DNA from: Puccinellia tenuiflora
Lineage: Eukaryota > Streptophyta > Magnoliopsida > Poales > Poaceae
Length of the DNA: 64,000 nucleotides
Direction: 5' to 3'
Assembly (NCBI GenBank): GCA_012064385.1
Contig: QRDG01000240.1
Coordinates: 489,535-553,534, forward strand
Notes under the pieces: generated by a model
Database searches by the model: none
Seen by the model: the letters and a program-made list of their open reading frames with translations, nothing else
Told to the model about the DNA's origin: nothing
Part shown: one piece after another, positions 54,256-64,000 of the stretch
Layout: every line of letters starts with the position of its first letter
Position numbering within the stretch: position 1 is the first letter of the stretch
Program-made: the position numbers and the translations under genes

Positions 54256-54538
54256 ATGATTTTCTGTATTTTTTTTATATACAGAAAATACAGTATTTAT
54301 ACAGATTATAATATAGGTATTTATATAGACATATATTCTATAATACACATTGCAGAACAATACACAAAATACATAGATCACATATGCATTATAACTGAAA
54401 ATAGATCACGGATCATCATATACATCACATCGATTGGAATCGAGTAGCAAGTTCGAACATCATCACATTACAAAGTAAAGGAAGTTTAATTACAACACGA
54501 ATTTCATCGACTGTTTGAACATAAGCTACACAGGTAAG

Positions 54539-57500
54539 CTAGGCGTCGACGGTCTTCGGGGCCGGGAAGGGGCGGACGCCTTCTTTCGTCGTGAAGGGCC
54601 GGATGTCGCCTTGTGCCTTTAGACGCCGTTCCACCTCCGCATTATCGAGTGGAGCGCCGTCGTAGTAGAACATGCCTCCAACGGCGCAGACATCGTGTAG
54701 TATGATCCGCGCGAACGTCTCCTGGATGCGATAGAATTCTTGTCGAAGATCACGATCCTGGATAGTTGCCAAGTTTTCGGCCCAGCGTTGGAGTTGATCT
54801 GGCAACTGAAGTTTCTCTTCATCCCGTACGAAGGCACGGATCTGATGGATGGCGTAGTAGGCATCCCTCTCGCTGTTCTTTGGTTGCGTGACGCACGCGA
54901 ATTTGATAATGTGGTGGAATGATAGCACACCTCCTCTTCCAGGTCTCTTCCTTTTGAAGACGCCTCCCCTCATACTGAAGCCAACTAGAGCATTATCCAG
55001 AGCCTTCTTGAGGTTGGTGTAGTCTTTCGGTTTGTCCTCCCTACCCGAGTCCAAATATATGACTACGGAATATTTCGGGCAAAGAACGAGCAGGACGCAG
55101 TACTTGTCTCTGGGCAAAACAATTTAGACAGAGTGTTAGAAAAATAATGATAGAAATCTAATGAAGCATCTTAATTATGGCGTAAAGAATGACTACTTAC
55201 TCGGGATAGTAAGGCAAGAGAATGTAATCCTTCCACTTATTCTCCACCATGATTTCTTCGAGGTGTTTCGACATAAATTGCCAGCCTTCATGGCTTCTAA
55301 AGTTGGTCTCGATCATGTAGTAGGGGTCCGCTATCGCGACGCCCCCGATCTTCTCTTTTAGGACCTGGTGGGCCGTACTGAGACAGAATAAGCGGACTAA
55401 ATGAGGATGGAGCCGCTTCAAGTTAAACATCTTGAAGATGTCATCAAATCGCACGAAGAGCAAATCCGCCGGCTCTTGTTTGCAAAAGCCATCAACTGCC
55501 TCTGGCACCTTGGCAGTGAAGAGCGGGTGTGGATGTGTTGGATCTTTCATTTTAAGAAGATCCAGCTCTCGTGTCAGAACACGCTCATGCAGCTTCTGCA
55601 TATCCCCACTCATGAGTTGGAGCACATCAGGCGGTACCATCGGTCGACCCGCAATATGCATTTCCCGCGCAACATCTTTGCTCGGTCCTGGCCCGTCCTT
55701 AAACCGGATCGGCCGCGGAGCCGCCGGCTGGCTGCTAGAGGCATTGGCACCCTGCTGCGGCTTTGGAGGCAGCGACGGCTGGCTGGCGGATGCATAGTCG
55801 CTCTTCCTAGTTCTTTTCCGCCCCTTCTTAGCCTTTGGAGGGATGCCTCCTCCGGCCGCTAGTGCTTCACGACAGGTCCCAAGTAGTGTGTTGGGGCTCA
55901 GGATAGCTTGTGTTGCTTCTTTCTGCGTGAAGTCGTCGGCTGGAGGCGTCTCTTGAGAATCGAACAGACGCTTCGTGCACGTGGCTTTATCTGTTTGACC
56001 AGCGGGCTCGTGCGTGTGCGGAGCAGTCGGTGGTTCATCAAGAGGAGCCATGAATCCTCCGTCTTCGCAGCGGTCATCATCGATATAGCAGTCATCGAAG
56101 ATGTCATCTTCCCGTGCCACAGGCTCTTTCAGTTGTGGTGGTGCTGGTGCGCTGGCCTTGACAGGGTTTTGCGCCAACCCGACTTCCGGTGTTGTGTGTG
56201 GAGAGTCCGGGCTAATACGGATCTGGGTTTTCGGCCACATCATGGGCCAGGGGATGCATTCACGGAGGAGCAGGTGGTCCTCGGCTCCCACGGGTTGAAC
56301 AGGAGGATCCACCTCATTGCAGCCCGTGAACACCCTAATCAGTGAGACCTTGAATAAGCCATCTGGTATTGGCCTGTTGTGGTGCATGCGATTTTTGGGT
56401 GCAACGATGGTAGCCCTAGCAACATCCTTCAACTCTCCATTCACATGGTGTAGGAGAGTGCATCTAGTGTCGCCCTGCGAAGAACATGCATGTAGGGCGT
56501 TAGAGATGCAAGGCAAAGGCAAAATGGATGAAGTAATATGCGTTGAGCCTACGACGCTTAGATACCGTGAGGGCGTCGAGCTCGGCAATTGTCGAGACAC
56601 CGCCGACGTCTTGCGACACGGAGTCAGAGTGGGCGCCGCTTGGGGGGTTGCCGGCCGGCGAATTCTCCGGAAGAGGCGACGGCGTGGTGTGGACCGGCAG
56701 ATTATCCCGAACAGGTGGAGGTGACGGCGCGGTGTTGGCGGACGAAGCCGCCGACGCGGTGTTGGCCGTGTTGCCTCCAAAGTTGGGCACTGGACACGGC
56801 CCTTGTCGACCTCCGTCGATCCAATCCGTTACCGAGGACACGACAGAAGGAAGGAAACCGACGAGCGCCTTGGCCACTAGTTCGTTGACTATATCCTCCT
56901 GCTTGCGCTTCTTCCTCTCCTTCCGCGTCTCCTTGTCCTCGGCATAATAGTCACACCATAGGACCTTGCCTTTGCCGACAACACGGCCACCTGACGGTGG
57001 CTTGTCCAGATCCCGCCCCTTGAGCTTGTTCAACGCCGCGTTGAATGGAGTGTCCCACACGGGCTTCGTCGATCCCTGGGAGGAGCTCTCATCCGCAGCT
57101 CTAGAACTTTCTATATCCTCCAGAGCCTTTTGGAACTTCACGACAGCAGGATCCGTCTTAAGTTCCTTGGTAACCGGGTCCTCCGTGAACCGAGCCCTGA
57201 CAAAATTTCTAGTCTGCTTGTCTTTAAATTTGTCGAAGGGGTTAGAGATGCCCTTAGCTGCCCACTCAGCATCCTGCTTCTCCCATTTGGGCTCAGCCGC
57301 GAAGTAACCACCACTTCCGAGATGGTGGTGTCCTACATTCTTCGAGTTCATCCACCTCCCCCATTCACTCATTTTCTTGGATGCAGGTAGTCCGAGCCTG
57401 CCCCGGAAAATCCTAAGGTCTTCTTCGTTGACCCGCTCCTTGTTCCAGATCTCGTCGGGACTTTTATCGTCTTCGATCATTTTTTTGACCCTAGATCTCC

Positions 57501-58104
57501 AACTGGACAAGGTCGTGCTCATCTTCGTGAGGGCAAAGTTGTTGACGGCATTGAGTTTTGTCAAATCATGATTACCGTCTTCATCGGCCCTGTAGGCCGG
57601 CGGGAACTCATACCGTTCATGCAGCCTCTTGATGAGGCGGAGGCGCACACCCTCTTTATTAGCATCCCTTATGTTATCCTCATAGACAGGGACGACCTCT
57701 CGAAGGATGCATGCCACTTGGAGGCCATACCCTGCGGCGACCCCTGTAGGCTCTAGAGGCGCCCCACCGTCGGACACTTGGGTGATCGCTTGCCTCAAGG
57801 CCCGGACCTTGTTCTTACTCCTCTCCTTCCTAGCCTTTCTGGCTTGGCTACCATTTGTGCGTTCTCCGCCATCAGTGGTCGCGCCGCCATCCCCGGCGCC
57901 ACTAGTAGTGGTATCGTTGCCATCCTCGGCGCCAGTATTATTGGCGCCCTCGTCGCCATCCCCGGCGCCACTATTATTGGCGCCCTCGGCAACATCCCTG
58001 GTCGGCTCATCGTAGAAGCTCCAGAAGTCCGCGTTCTTCTCTCTGGCTAGGTCTTCCACGCTTAATTGTCGAGAAGAAGCTCCGGCCTCATCGTTGTTAG
58101 CCAT
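54539..58104 (-). CDS. CACTA accessory gene: plant transposase-associated/DUF8039-like/Ulp1-like protein, three exons
   Basis: Exons 56566-58104, 55201-56474 and 54539-55109 have GT-AG borders and join in frame to 1127 residues. ATG 58104 (MANNDEAG) is preferred; another ATG lies seven codons upstream. Exon 1: acidic GAGDG repeats, a basic KARKERSKNKVRALRQ segment, and SEWGRWMNSKNVGHHH, typical of Ptta/En/Spm-type transposon proteins. Exon 2: CTLLHHVNGELKDVARATIV and HNRPIPDGLFKVSLI (DUF8039-like), a basic KKGRKRTRK stretch, then the start of a C48 protease-like domain. Exon 3: VLLVLCPKYSVVIYLDSG and NSERDAYYAIHQIRAF. Where Ulp1 proteases have His-Trp and Asp-Cys-Gly I read Lys-Tyr and Asp-Ala-Tyr, so it is probably not catalytic. 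Confidence 0.75.
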
Positions 58105-58165
58105 GTGTTCTGCGTGTGACAGCAAAATGGAACATGTTAGTTAAAAGAAACAAAAAAAATACATA

Positions 58166-58358
58166 TGCCGATGTCGAAATGTCGAATCATTTCCATTCCG
58201 GCAAATTTCCGGCGGCACTCCTATTGCCAAAAATTAGCAAAGGTCATGCAGAATTTTTCACGGAAAAATTCGGCATGACCTTTGCTAATTTTTGGCCATA
58301 GGAGTGCCGGAAATTTGCCGAAACGGAAATGAATCGACATTTCGGCAAAACATCGGCA
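58166..58358. repeat. 193-bp near-perfect foldback upstream of the CACTA gene
   Basis: Arms of about 94 bases pair with few mismatches around a loop near 58259-58263. For example GGCACTCCTATTGCCAAAAA faces TTTTTGGCCATAGGAGTGCC, and the outer ends GCCGATGT and ACATCGGC pair. It lies about 60 bases before the first ATG of the gene. It could be a nested MITE or a hairpin in the transcript leader. Confidence 0.92.
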
Positions 58359-58388
58359 CTCATCTAAAATCCCTACAAAGTTCACAAC

Positions 58389-58545
58389 AAAACCGGCACA
58401 CAACTCCGACAAGATACAAACATATTCATCACAGACGAACCGGCACACAACTCCGGCAATATACAAACATTCATCACACATATAAACCGGCACACAACTC
58501 CGGCAGTATAACATTGAAGAAAAATAAACCGGCACACAACTCCGG
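58389..58545. repeat. Four-unit tandem repeat (about 46 bp)
   Basis: AACCGGCACACAACTCCG starts at about 58391, 58439, 58485 and 58529, separated by related ATACAAACAT(T)CATCACA spacers. Confidence 0.88.
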
Positions 58546-59544
58546 ATTCCATCACATGCATCCTACCTTGCTTCAACTTAACCAGCAGCAAGCAACTGTA
58601 GAGGAGCAAGCAACACCACCACCACAACCTGCAAGCAACATCAAAAACACAATTAGAGGAGCAACCTGGCAGCAGCAGTTTTCAAATTTTTTGGTGAACC
58701 AAACAAGCTCTGAAAATTCTGAAATTTTTACAAGAGCAATGTATAACTATTGTTGACCTACTGTAAAAATTTCAGCTTAATCAGAGTTGATTTGAGTTGT
58801 TCAAAAATTGTAGAGCATTTCAGCCAGAATTTTGCCAAAAAATTCAAATTTCATTTTCCATTTCAGTTTTTCCTAAACTCCAATCATTACCCTAACCCTA
58901 ACCCTAACAGCAAGCAGAAGCAATAACACTAACCCTAATTTCATTTTGCATTTCATTTTTAATTTTGCATTTCATTTTGCTACACTAACACTACTATCCA
59001 TATATGACATGTATGACCAGGAACATCAATATGAACATCAATATATATGGCAGAGGAACATCAATATGAAAAAAATTAAAAAAATGTGGCAGATCATCAG
59101 ATCATATGTGGTCTAAATCTACCGATTGTTGCATCAACTAGTGGGAAACCCTAGCTAAATCGACTATAATTAGGAGGAGGAGGAGGAGGAGGGACCGGGT
59201 CACCTTTGATCCGGCGAGGAGCAGCGGCCACGGCCAGGAGGGGGCCGGAGACGGCGACGGGGCGGGGGCGGTGCTCGGGGTGGCGCACGGCCTGGAGGAG
59301 GCGCGGGGCAGGGGCTCCGGGCCGGCGCGCTCGTGCTCGTGGGAGGTGGAGGGGGCGACGGCGACGGGGCGGCGGCGGTGCTCCGTGGAGGCGAGGGGGA
59401 GACGGCGACGGGGCGGCGGCGGTGCTCCGTGGAGGCGAGGGGGCGACGGCGACGGTGACGGCGCTCGAGCGGTGGAGGGAGTTGAGGATTTTGGGAGGGA
59501 GTTGGGGAACGGTTCGGGCGCGCGCGAATTTTAGATCTAGGTTA
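58546..59544. other. CACTA 5' region: non-coding, with GC-rich repeats
   Basis: 58600-59160 is AT-rich with a short CCCTAA run (58888-58909). 59170-59195 is a GGA microsatellite. 59220-59470 repeats GGCGACGGCGACGGGGCGGC(G) with GTGCTCCGTGGAGGCGAGGG twice. A plus-strand frame at 59206-59592 is low-complexity Gly/Arg and is not called as a gene. Confidence 0.6.
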
Positions 59545-59670
59545 ACTTACCCGTGGCGCACGAACACTCCCATGCGGGACGGGTACGTATAATAGCCGTG
59601 GCGCAGGGTCACTATCCTGCGCTACGGGTAAGTTACCCATGGCGCAGGGTAAGACCCCTGCGCCACGGAT
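59545..59670. repeat. CACTA subterminal repeats, inner right block
   Basis: Four to five GTGGCGCA-type motifs in both orientations. Confidence 0.75.
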
Positions 59671-59991
59671 AAGGAGTTTTTTTATATTTTCTTTTTGCAT
59701 TTAATTTTTCATTTGCTTTTTCTTTTTTCCTTTTGTGCATTTCATTTAAGACATTCATATAATATTTAATGTGATATAGTATTCCAATTTATGATTTTAA
59801 AAAATTTAATATTAAGGTAGGATTACACATATCATGCATATTCCTATTTAATTTTAAGACACACATATGCATATGCATATCAAATATATTAAAAATACTT
59901 AATATTTGGATTACAAATTCTAGGATACTTAATTTATAATATTAATTCCTAGGGTTACAAAATCAAGTGTCGTATTTCCCACACCGTCTAG

Positions 59992-60156
59992 CTAGCGTTT
60001 CACAATCTTCTTTCCCTTCTTGGTGGCGGTTGAATAATTTAGACCCGGAACATGTCGACTTCTTCTTGCGAACGGAAGACCACCTGACTTGGGTAGTGTT
60101 GTCCTACTTCTTCTTGTGGTGTATGTTATTTCTTTGTCGTCGTCGTCATCTTCCAT
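59992..60156 (-). CDS. Short CACTA frame, 54 residues, uncertain
   Basis: Begins MEDDDDDKEITYTTRRSRTT and ends KKGKKIVKR, upstream of the main gene on the same strand and between two subterminal blocks. The acidic start and basic end are not chance-like low complexity, but nothing in it is recognisable. It could be a remnant exon or an upstream reading frame. Confidence 0.25.
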   Translation of the reverse strand: MEDDDDDKEITYTTRRSRTTLPKSGGLPFARRSRHVPGLNYSTATKKGKKIVKR

Positions 60157-60236
60157 TTTTGGCGCACTTGAGGAAGAGGAGGAGAGGAAAGTAGAAAAGG
60201 GGTGGTGGCAGCCAAAAAGCAAAAGTGCACCCAGGC

Positions 60237-60682
60237 TTAGCCGTGGCGCACGAAAGGATGCTGCGCCACCAATATAACCTAGCCGTGGCGCACTATAATT
60301 ACCTGCGCCATGGATAGGTGGGGTAAAATTCGCGCCAGAAATGGTGTAGATGGGACCCACACTTACCCGTGGCGCATGCGCCACGGATAAGTGGGGTAAA
60401 ATTGGCGCCAAAAATGTCCACCGGGTCCCACACTTAGCCGTGGCGTAGGGCATTACCGTGCGCCACGGCTACGAGACTACCCGTGGCGCACATGTTTCTG
60501 CCGCGCCACGCCTAAGTGCGCACAGGCCGGCCGTCCAGGGCCCAACTTAGCAGTGGCGCACATCTTAGAGGCCTGCGCCACGGCTAAGTTAGTGTCCGTG
60601 GCGCAGGACCAAGAGGTGCGCCACGCATATTTAGCCATGGCGCACCATTCGGACAGTGCGCCATGGCCACGTGGCTTACCTA
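60237..60682. repeat. CACTA subterminal repeats, right
   Basis: More than fifteen GTGGCGCA or TGCGCCA motifs, often as facing pairs (AGCCGTGGCGCA...TGCGCCACGG). Confidence 0.85.
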
Positions 60683-60702
60683 TAAGCCTTTTCCTAGTAG
60701 TG
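60683..60702 (-). repeat. CACTA terminal inverted repeat, right
   Basis: The minus strand reads CACTACTAGGAAAAGGCTTA, matching the left terminus over the first ten bases and most of the rest. Confidence 0.93.
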
Positions 60703-60705
60703 TTG
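60703..60705. repeat. CACTA target-site duplication, right
   Basis: TTG, pairing with 54001-54003. Confidence 0.9.
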
Positions 60706-62365
60706 TCCTCGTCGTCCGGGTCTTCCGAGTCGACTTCGACCCGGTCTTTACCCCAGTTGGCAGAGGGGTTCTCTCCGTCCTCTATCCGCTGCCGATCGAA
60801 TCTCTGCATGGTGGAGACAGGAAACGATTAATACCAAGTACAAAGTTGTACCGACATAAGAGTTTATGTCGGTGAAAAAAGTTATGTCGGCGGAGGTGCT
60901 TACTCTCGGTGGAAGGTGGCTCCGGCTGTGGGGTTCTTTACCCCATTCCCATGCCTCCGGCATCTTTGTCCGGGCTATGGCTTTGATGCGCCGCCGGATC
61001 TGGTCGTTGTCCAGCTCGACGGTGCTCACTCGGGTCGGGTCCAGTGGGCCACTCATGTGGCAAATTTTGTGGACTCGGCGCTGGAGAGGCAGGACCCGGC
61101 GGCTGATGAAAGTTGCGAGCAGGTCATCGGATGTCAGTCCTTCGTCCCTGAGCTGCTCGACAACCTGGTGGATGTGGTTGACCACCAAATCTTTATCCGT
61201 CGGGTTGTACCCCCAGTTGAGCTGCGCGGTTGGGGGGCCGATGGAGAATCTCGGCAGGTTGATCATGTCAACCTCGGTTGTGTTCTTCACGTAGAAGAAG
61301 GAGCGCTGCCATTTCCGGCATGACTCCAGTCCTTGGATCCGGGGGAAAATGGAGCCGCGCCGAGGTACGATGGTGGCGGCCCCGCACTGTGTCATCTCCT
61401 TGGGTGCGTCCGGATGATCAGGATTCGGGATGACTTGCTTCCGGAAGTGGAAGTATTTGGACCACGCTTCGACGGTTGGCCAGAGGCCGAGATAACCCTC
61501 CATGAAGGAGACGAAGGCTGAAAGTGTGGTGAAGGCGTTTGCCGGGAGTTGATGAGGTTGAAGGCCGGATTTGTTGAGGAAGTTGTGGAAGAAAGCGCTG
61601 GCGGGTAGGCCGAATCCTCTCTCGAAGTGCGCGATGAAAACGACATACTCTCCTTCCTTGAGATCCGGCGAGGTCTCTGGACCCGGAAGCCGACATTCCA
61701 CCTCGGCAGGGATCCGCCGAGTCCGGATCAACCAGTCTATGTCGGCAATGGCGACATAGGAGCCTTCCCAGGTGGCTCGGGTGGACTCTTCTGCAACTCC
61801 TTCTACCTCTACCACCTCGAGGTTGGGGTTGTCCGACATGTCGGCGAAAGGTTGCAGAGATCTGAAAAAGGGGTCACCAGCGGTGAGATCAAGATCATCA
61901 CAGAGAAAGGAAACTAAAGAGGAAGAGCAGCAAGGACCAGTAGAGTGAGATCTAAGTGCAAAACAAGAAAAAGAGAGAAGAAAGAAAAAGTGCTATGGAG
62001 AATAGCTCATCGGCGGCGAGCCGCAGCCATAACCACAAGGTCACCGGCGACGTCCGATGCGTCGCCGCGGTAAAGAACAAAAGAAGAGCAAGAGGAAGAA
62101 ACAAGAACGGAGAGCACTTAGAGATTCCAGGCGCTAATGCGCAAAGGGGGAGAAGAGGAAATCTTACCGCGTTGTTGCGGTGTACGGCGGCGGCGCTGTG
62201 CGTCGGCGGCGTCGGCGTCCTGCAGCTCGTCGGCGTGTGCGGATCCGTGCGTGCGGTGGAGGCGATGAACTCTGTGTCGCCTCGTGCTCTGGGCGCTGGA
62301 GGAGAAGGAAGAAGGAGGCAAGAAGGCGAGGAGTGAATGCGGAGGGGAGGACAGGTGCCCCCTCC

Positions 62366-62379
62366 CTACTATTTAAGAG
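62366..62379 (-). promoter_or_regulatory. Candidate TATA box of the U antisense gene
   Basis: The minus strand reads CTCTTAAATAGTAGGG, about 530 bases before the exon 1 ATG and inside the element, not in the LTR. This suggests the gene has its own promoter. Confidence 0.4.
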
Positions 62380-62916
62380 CGGCCGGAGGAGATCGTGGGC
62401 GCGTGATTTTCTGCGCACGATTTCGTAACGGGTGGGAGGTTACCGCCCCACGATCTCCGCCACGATCTCCTTAGCGGCTTAACTGCCGCATGATCCACCC
62501 CACGATGGGTTACAGGGAGCCAGCGGCTTTGAGCGGTACACCTGATCGGGCAGGACCCGAGGCGACGCGAGCGGTGCGGTCCACTGCACTTGAGTGCTTG
62601 TGTATGCACAGTCTTCGAGGCGACCGGCGTGACGCAAGTGGCGTGCGTGCCAGTGGCACGTCCATCCGGGCACAAGAGCCGAAGCGTCAAGCAGAGATGC
62701 TCTGCCACGTAGGGGAACCAACGACTCGGAGGAGCCGTGGGTTTTTCCTGTGAGTCGGAATGATCCGACATTAAGTCAAATATCATGATGGAGGCGAATC
62801 TGCTTTCCGACATATAAATGGTTTGCCGACGTATGTGATGTCGGTAATCAAGTAAGAATGCTGGTTTTCGGGTAAACCTGCCGTGGCCCTCCATCCAAGG
62901 CTGCAGGACCGCGCCA
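62380..62916. other. U region between antisense gene and polypurine tract
   Basis: GC-balanced sequence without a supported gene. It would hold the upstream regulatory region of the antisense gene. Confidence 0.4.
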
Positions 62917-62930
62917 GCTTCGGGGACTAA
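62917..62930 (+). other. U polypurine tract
   Basis: AGCTTCGGGGACTAA immediately before the LTR start TGTCGGGG. Same form as R (CACTCGGGGGCTAC). Confidence 0.6.
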
Positions 62931-63869
62931 TGTCGGGGGGCAGCCCCCGAGATGGGTCATTATGGTGAAATAAGCTTCGACTCGGAGTTGACCGAGTCAA
63001 TGATAAACCGACATGCACATGGGTTTATTCGGGGTCAACCGGGTAAGGGCTTACCGACATAGCCCTATGTCGGATCATGTGTACTATATGTCGGGATTTC
63101 CTTCGTTGTTCTTATGTGCAGGAGAGGAGAAACCGAGTTAGGAAATGTCTGGCATGCCTATGCCGGATCGGGAGGAATGAAGCTCTATCTCGGTGTTGGT
63201 CGTGGCGTACGTCTTGTCCCTACAATCACGGGGCAGGGGGCCTGCCACTGGCAGGACAGGACGTGCTGCCAACTCCTTGACTTGGTGGTAGCATGGGCAG
63301 TCAGACCTCCACGCTGGTGACCTATGTAGTACGGCGGAGCAGTGCACAGGAGTTGATGGATTGGACATGCCACGCAGGGGTGACGGAAGCAGTCAGAGAC
63401 CCCGGCATGGCTACAGTGCTGCCTACGCCAGCACAAACGTCAGCCCTAACTCTGTACACTGGGTTTCCCTATATAAGGAGCACCAGGGGCTCCTCTTACG
63501 GGGACGCTCAGACGCATACCCAGACGCTGGACAAACACTTGGTCATTCCTTGAGAGCTAGCAGGAGAGCCACTTAGCTTTTCCGAGACTCGGTAGAGAGC
63601 TCCGAGACTCTGTAGAGAGCCCAAAGCTCTTAGTTCTTTACCATACAGCTCAAGGAGCAGCTTGTAACTCAGTTGTAACCCATATATATAGATCAGACAG
63701 GCAGGAGTAGGGGTGTTATCTCCTCACGAGAGCCCCGAACCTGGGTAAAACCGTGTGTGTGTGTTCGTGTGTGTACGTCTTCACGTGCAAGCCCTCCCCG
63801 GTACCTCCAGGGTCCAATCGGCCCCACCTTAAGCCTATCTATGGCATCTGTCCGTGCACCACCACGACA
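62931..63869 (+). repeat. U 3' LTR (939 bp)
   Basis: TGTCGGGGGGCAGCCCCCGA to CACCACCACGACA. Matches the Gyp1 5' LTR (5547-6482) in reverse orientation. Confidence 0.93.
63468..63479 (+). promoter_or_regulatory. TATA box of U LTR
   Basis: CCCTATATAAGG, as in Gyp1. Confidence 0.7.
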
Positions 63870-64000
63870 GGAGCAGCCTCCAGATCCCAAAACCCAAGTC
63901 AACAACACGCTTAATGAAACCGATTTCTCTTACCGGCCGGTCCACCGATCCAATAGAATCACCGCAATGAAAGATTGGTTTGCACTACTAGAGACACCTA
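63870..64000 (-). repeat. W-family LTR fragment
   Basis: GGAGCAGCCTCC to the window end aligns with 8729-8859 and 14090-14220 with a few substitutions. It is the target into which U inserted. The rest of this W copy lies to the right of the window. Confidence 0.92.

Larger units (their letters stand above)
54004..60702 (-). mobile_element. CACTA (En/Spm-type) DNA transposon, 6.7 kb, no TNP2 transposase
   Basis: Termini CACTACTAGGGAAAAGCC and its inverted counterpart (CACTACTAGGAAAAGGC), TSD TTG, and many GTGGCGCA(C/G) subterminal repeats in both orientations. It carries one three-exon gene on the minus strand and no recognisable TNP2-type transposase, so it is probably mobilised in trans. 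It sits in exon 2 of the U antisense gene. Confidence 0.95.
53533..61839 (-). pseudogene. U antisense gene (Transposase_28-like), broken by CACTA and L2
   Basis: Exon 1 is 60904-61839 (312 codons, ATG 61839, donor GTAAGC). Residues about 66-130 (FIAHFERGFGLPASAFFHNF, GYLGLWPTVEAWSKYF) correspond to the conserved domain of R gene a. Exon 2 runs 60803-60703 and resumes at 54000-53668 after the CACTA insertion, whose two sides agree in phase across the TTG duplication. This exon is acidic (EDPDDEDN, DWSEDEDDD) and ends in a basic KKQRLKTIVK, like exon 2 of R gene a. The start of exon 3 (about 53540-53590) is cut by L2. A shared gene design across two Tat families. Function unknown. Confidence 0.72.
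53533..63869 (+). mobile_element. U: Tat-type Ty3 retrotransposon (Gyp1 family), 3' part, split by CACTA
   Basis: The plus-strand 3' LTR at 62931-63869 is preceded by a purine tract and by an antisense gene transcribed away from it, the same order as in R. gag-pol would lie to the left but is replaced by L2 at 53532. The LTR matches that of Gyp1. U inserted into a W-family LTR, whose sequence continues at 63870 (candidate TSD GGAGC). Confidence 0.82.

Noticed and set aside
58888..58909. CCCTAACCCTAACCCTAAC run as an interstitial telomere
   Set aside because: Only three units, and of the six-base form rather than the plant seven-base CCCTAAA. Too short to mean more than simple sequence.
59206..59592. 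Gly/Arg-rich 128-codon plus-strand frame in CACTA
   Set aside because: Made of GGCGAC repeats; no motif and no conserved start context.
1..63869. Gyp1 LTR (5547-6482) and U LTR (62931-63869) as the two ends of one element
   Set aside because: They point in opposite directions and their internal sequences belong to different copies. They are two members of one family.
1..64000. Host protein-coding, tRNA or rRNA genes
   Set aside because: Every stretch examined could be assigned to a transposable element or its LTR. No host-type gene structure or RNA gene was seen, though small non-coding RNAs could be missed by eye.

Overview
The window is intergenic, repeat-built DNA from a large grass genome (Poaceae, probably Pooideae). 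I found no host gene, tRNA, rRNA or CRISPR array. The calls rest on paired LTRs, target-site duplications (TSDs), primer sites and translated domains. The lineage is inferred from element types: Tat/Retand-lineage Ty3 elements with antisense genes, long-LTR non-autonomous elements primed by initiator tRNA-Met, and a CACTA transposon.

Layout, left to right. (1) 1-6482: Gyp1, a Tat-lineage Ty3 element on the minus strand, 5' part only, inserted into the next element. (2) 6483-19625: Z, a long-LTR element with a 440-base core, split by W (8565-14929), a complete non-autonomous LTR element with TSD CGGGT that encodes one 1091-residue protein of unknown type. (3) 19626 to about 21412: LTR and gag start of V, another Ty3 element, cut by Z. 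(4) About 21413-44451: L1, a LARD-like element with 5-kb LTRs, whose 3' LTR is split by R (23203-36593), a complete 13.4-kb Tat-lineage element with TSD GGCGG. (5) 44452: a single N. (6) 44453-53532: L2, a second member of the L family. (7) 53533-63869: the 3' part of U, a plus-strand Tat element of the Gyp1 family, split by a 6.7-kb CACTA transposon (54004-60702, TSD TTG). (8) 63870-64000: a W-family LTR fragment into which U inserted.

The most notable content is a set of spliced genes carried on the opposite strand to gag-pol, between pol and the 3' LTR of the Tat elements. In R one such gene has six exons that join in frame to a 738-residue product, and a two-exon gene (251 residues) follows it, although R's own gag-pol is frameshifted. 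U carries the homologous gene, broken by CACTA and by L2. The CACTA element lacks a recognisable TNP2 transposase but keeps an open three-exon gene (1127 residues) ending in a Ulp1-like domain that seems to have lost its catalytic His and Cys.

The N at 44452 looks like an assembly join between two unrelated L-family LTRs. Layout across that point should not be trusted.
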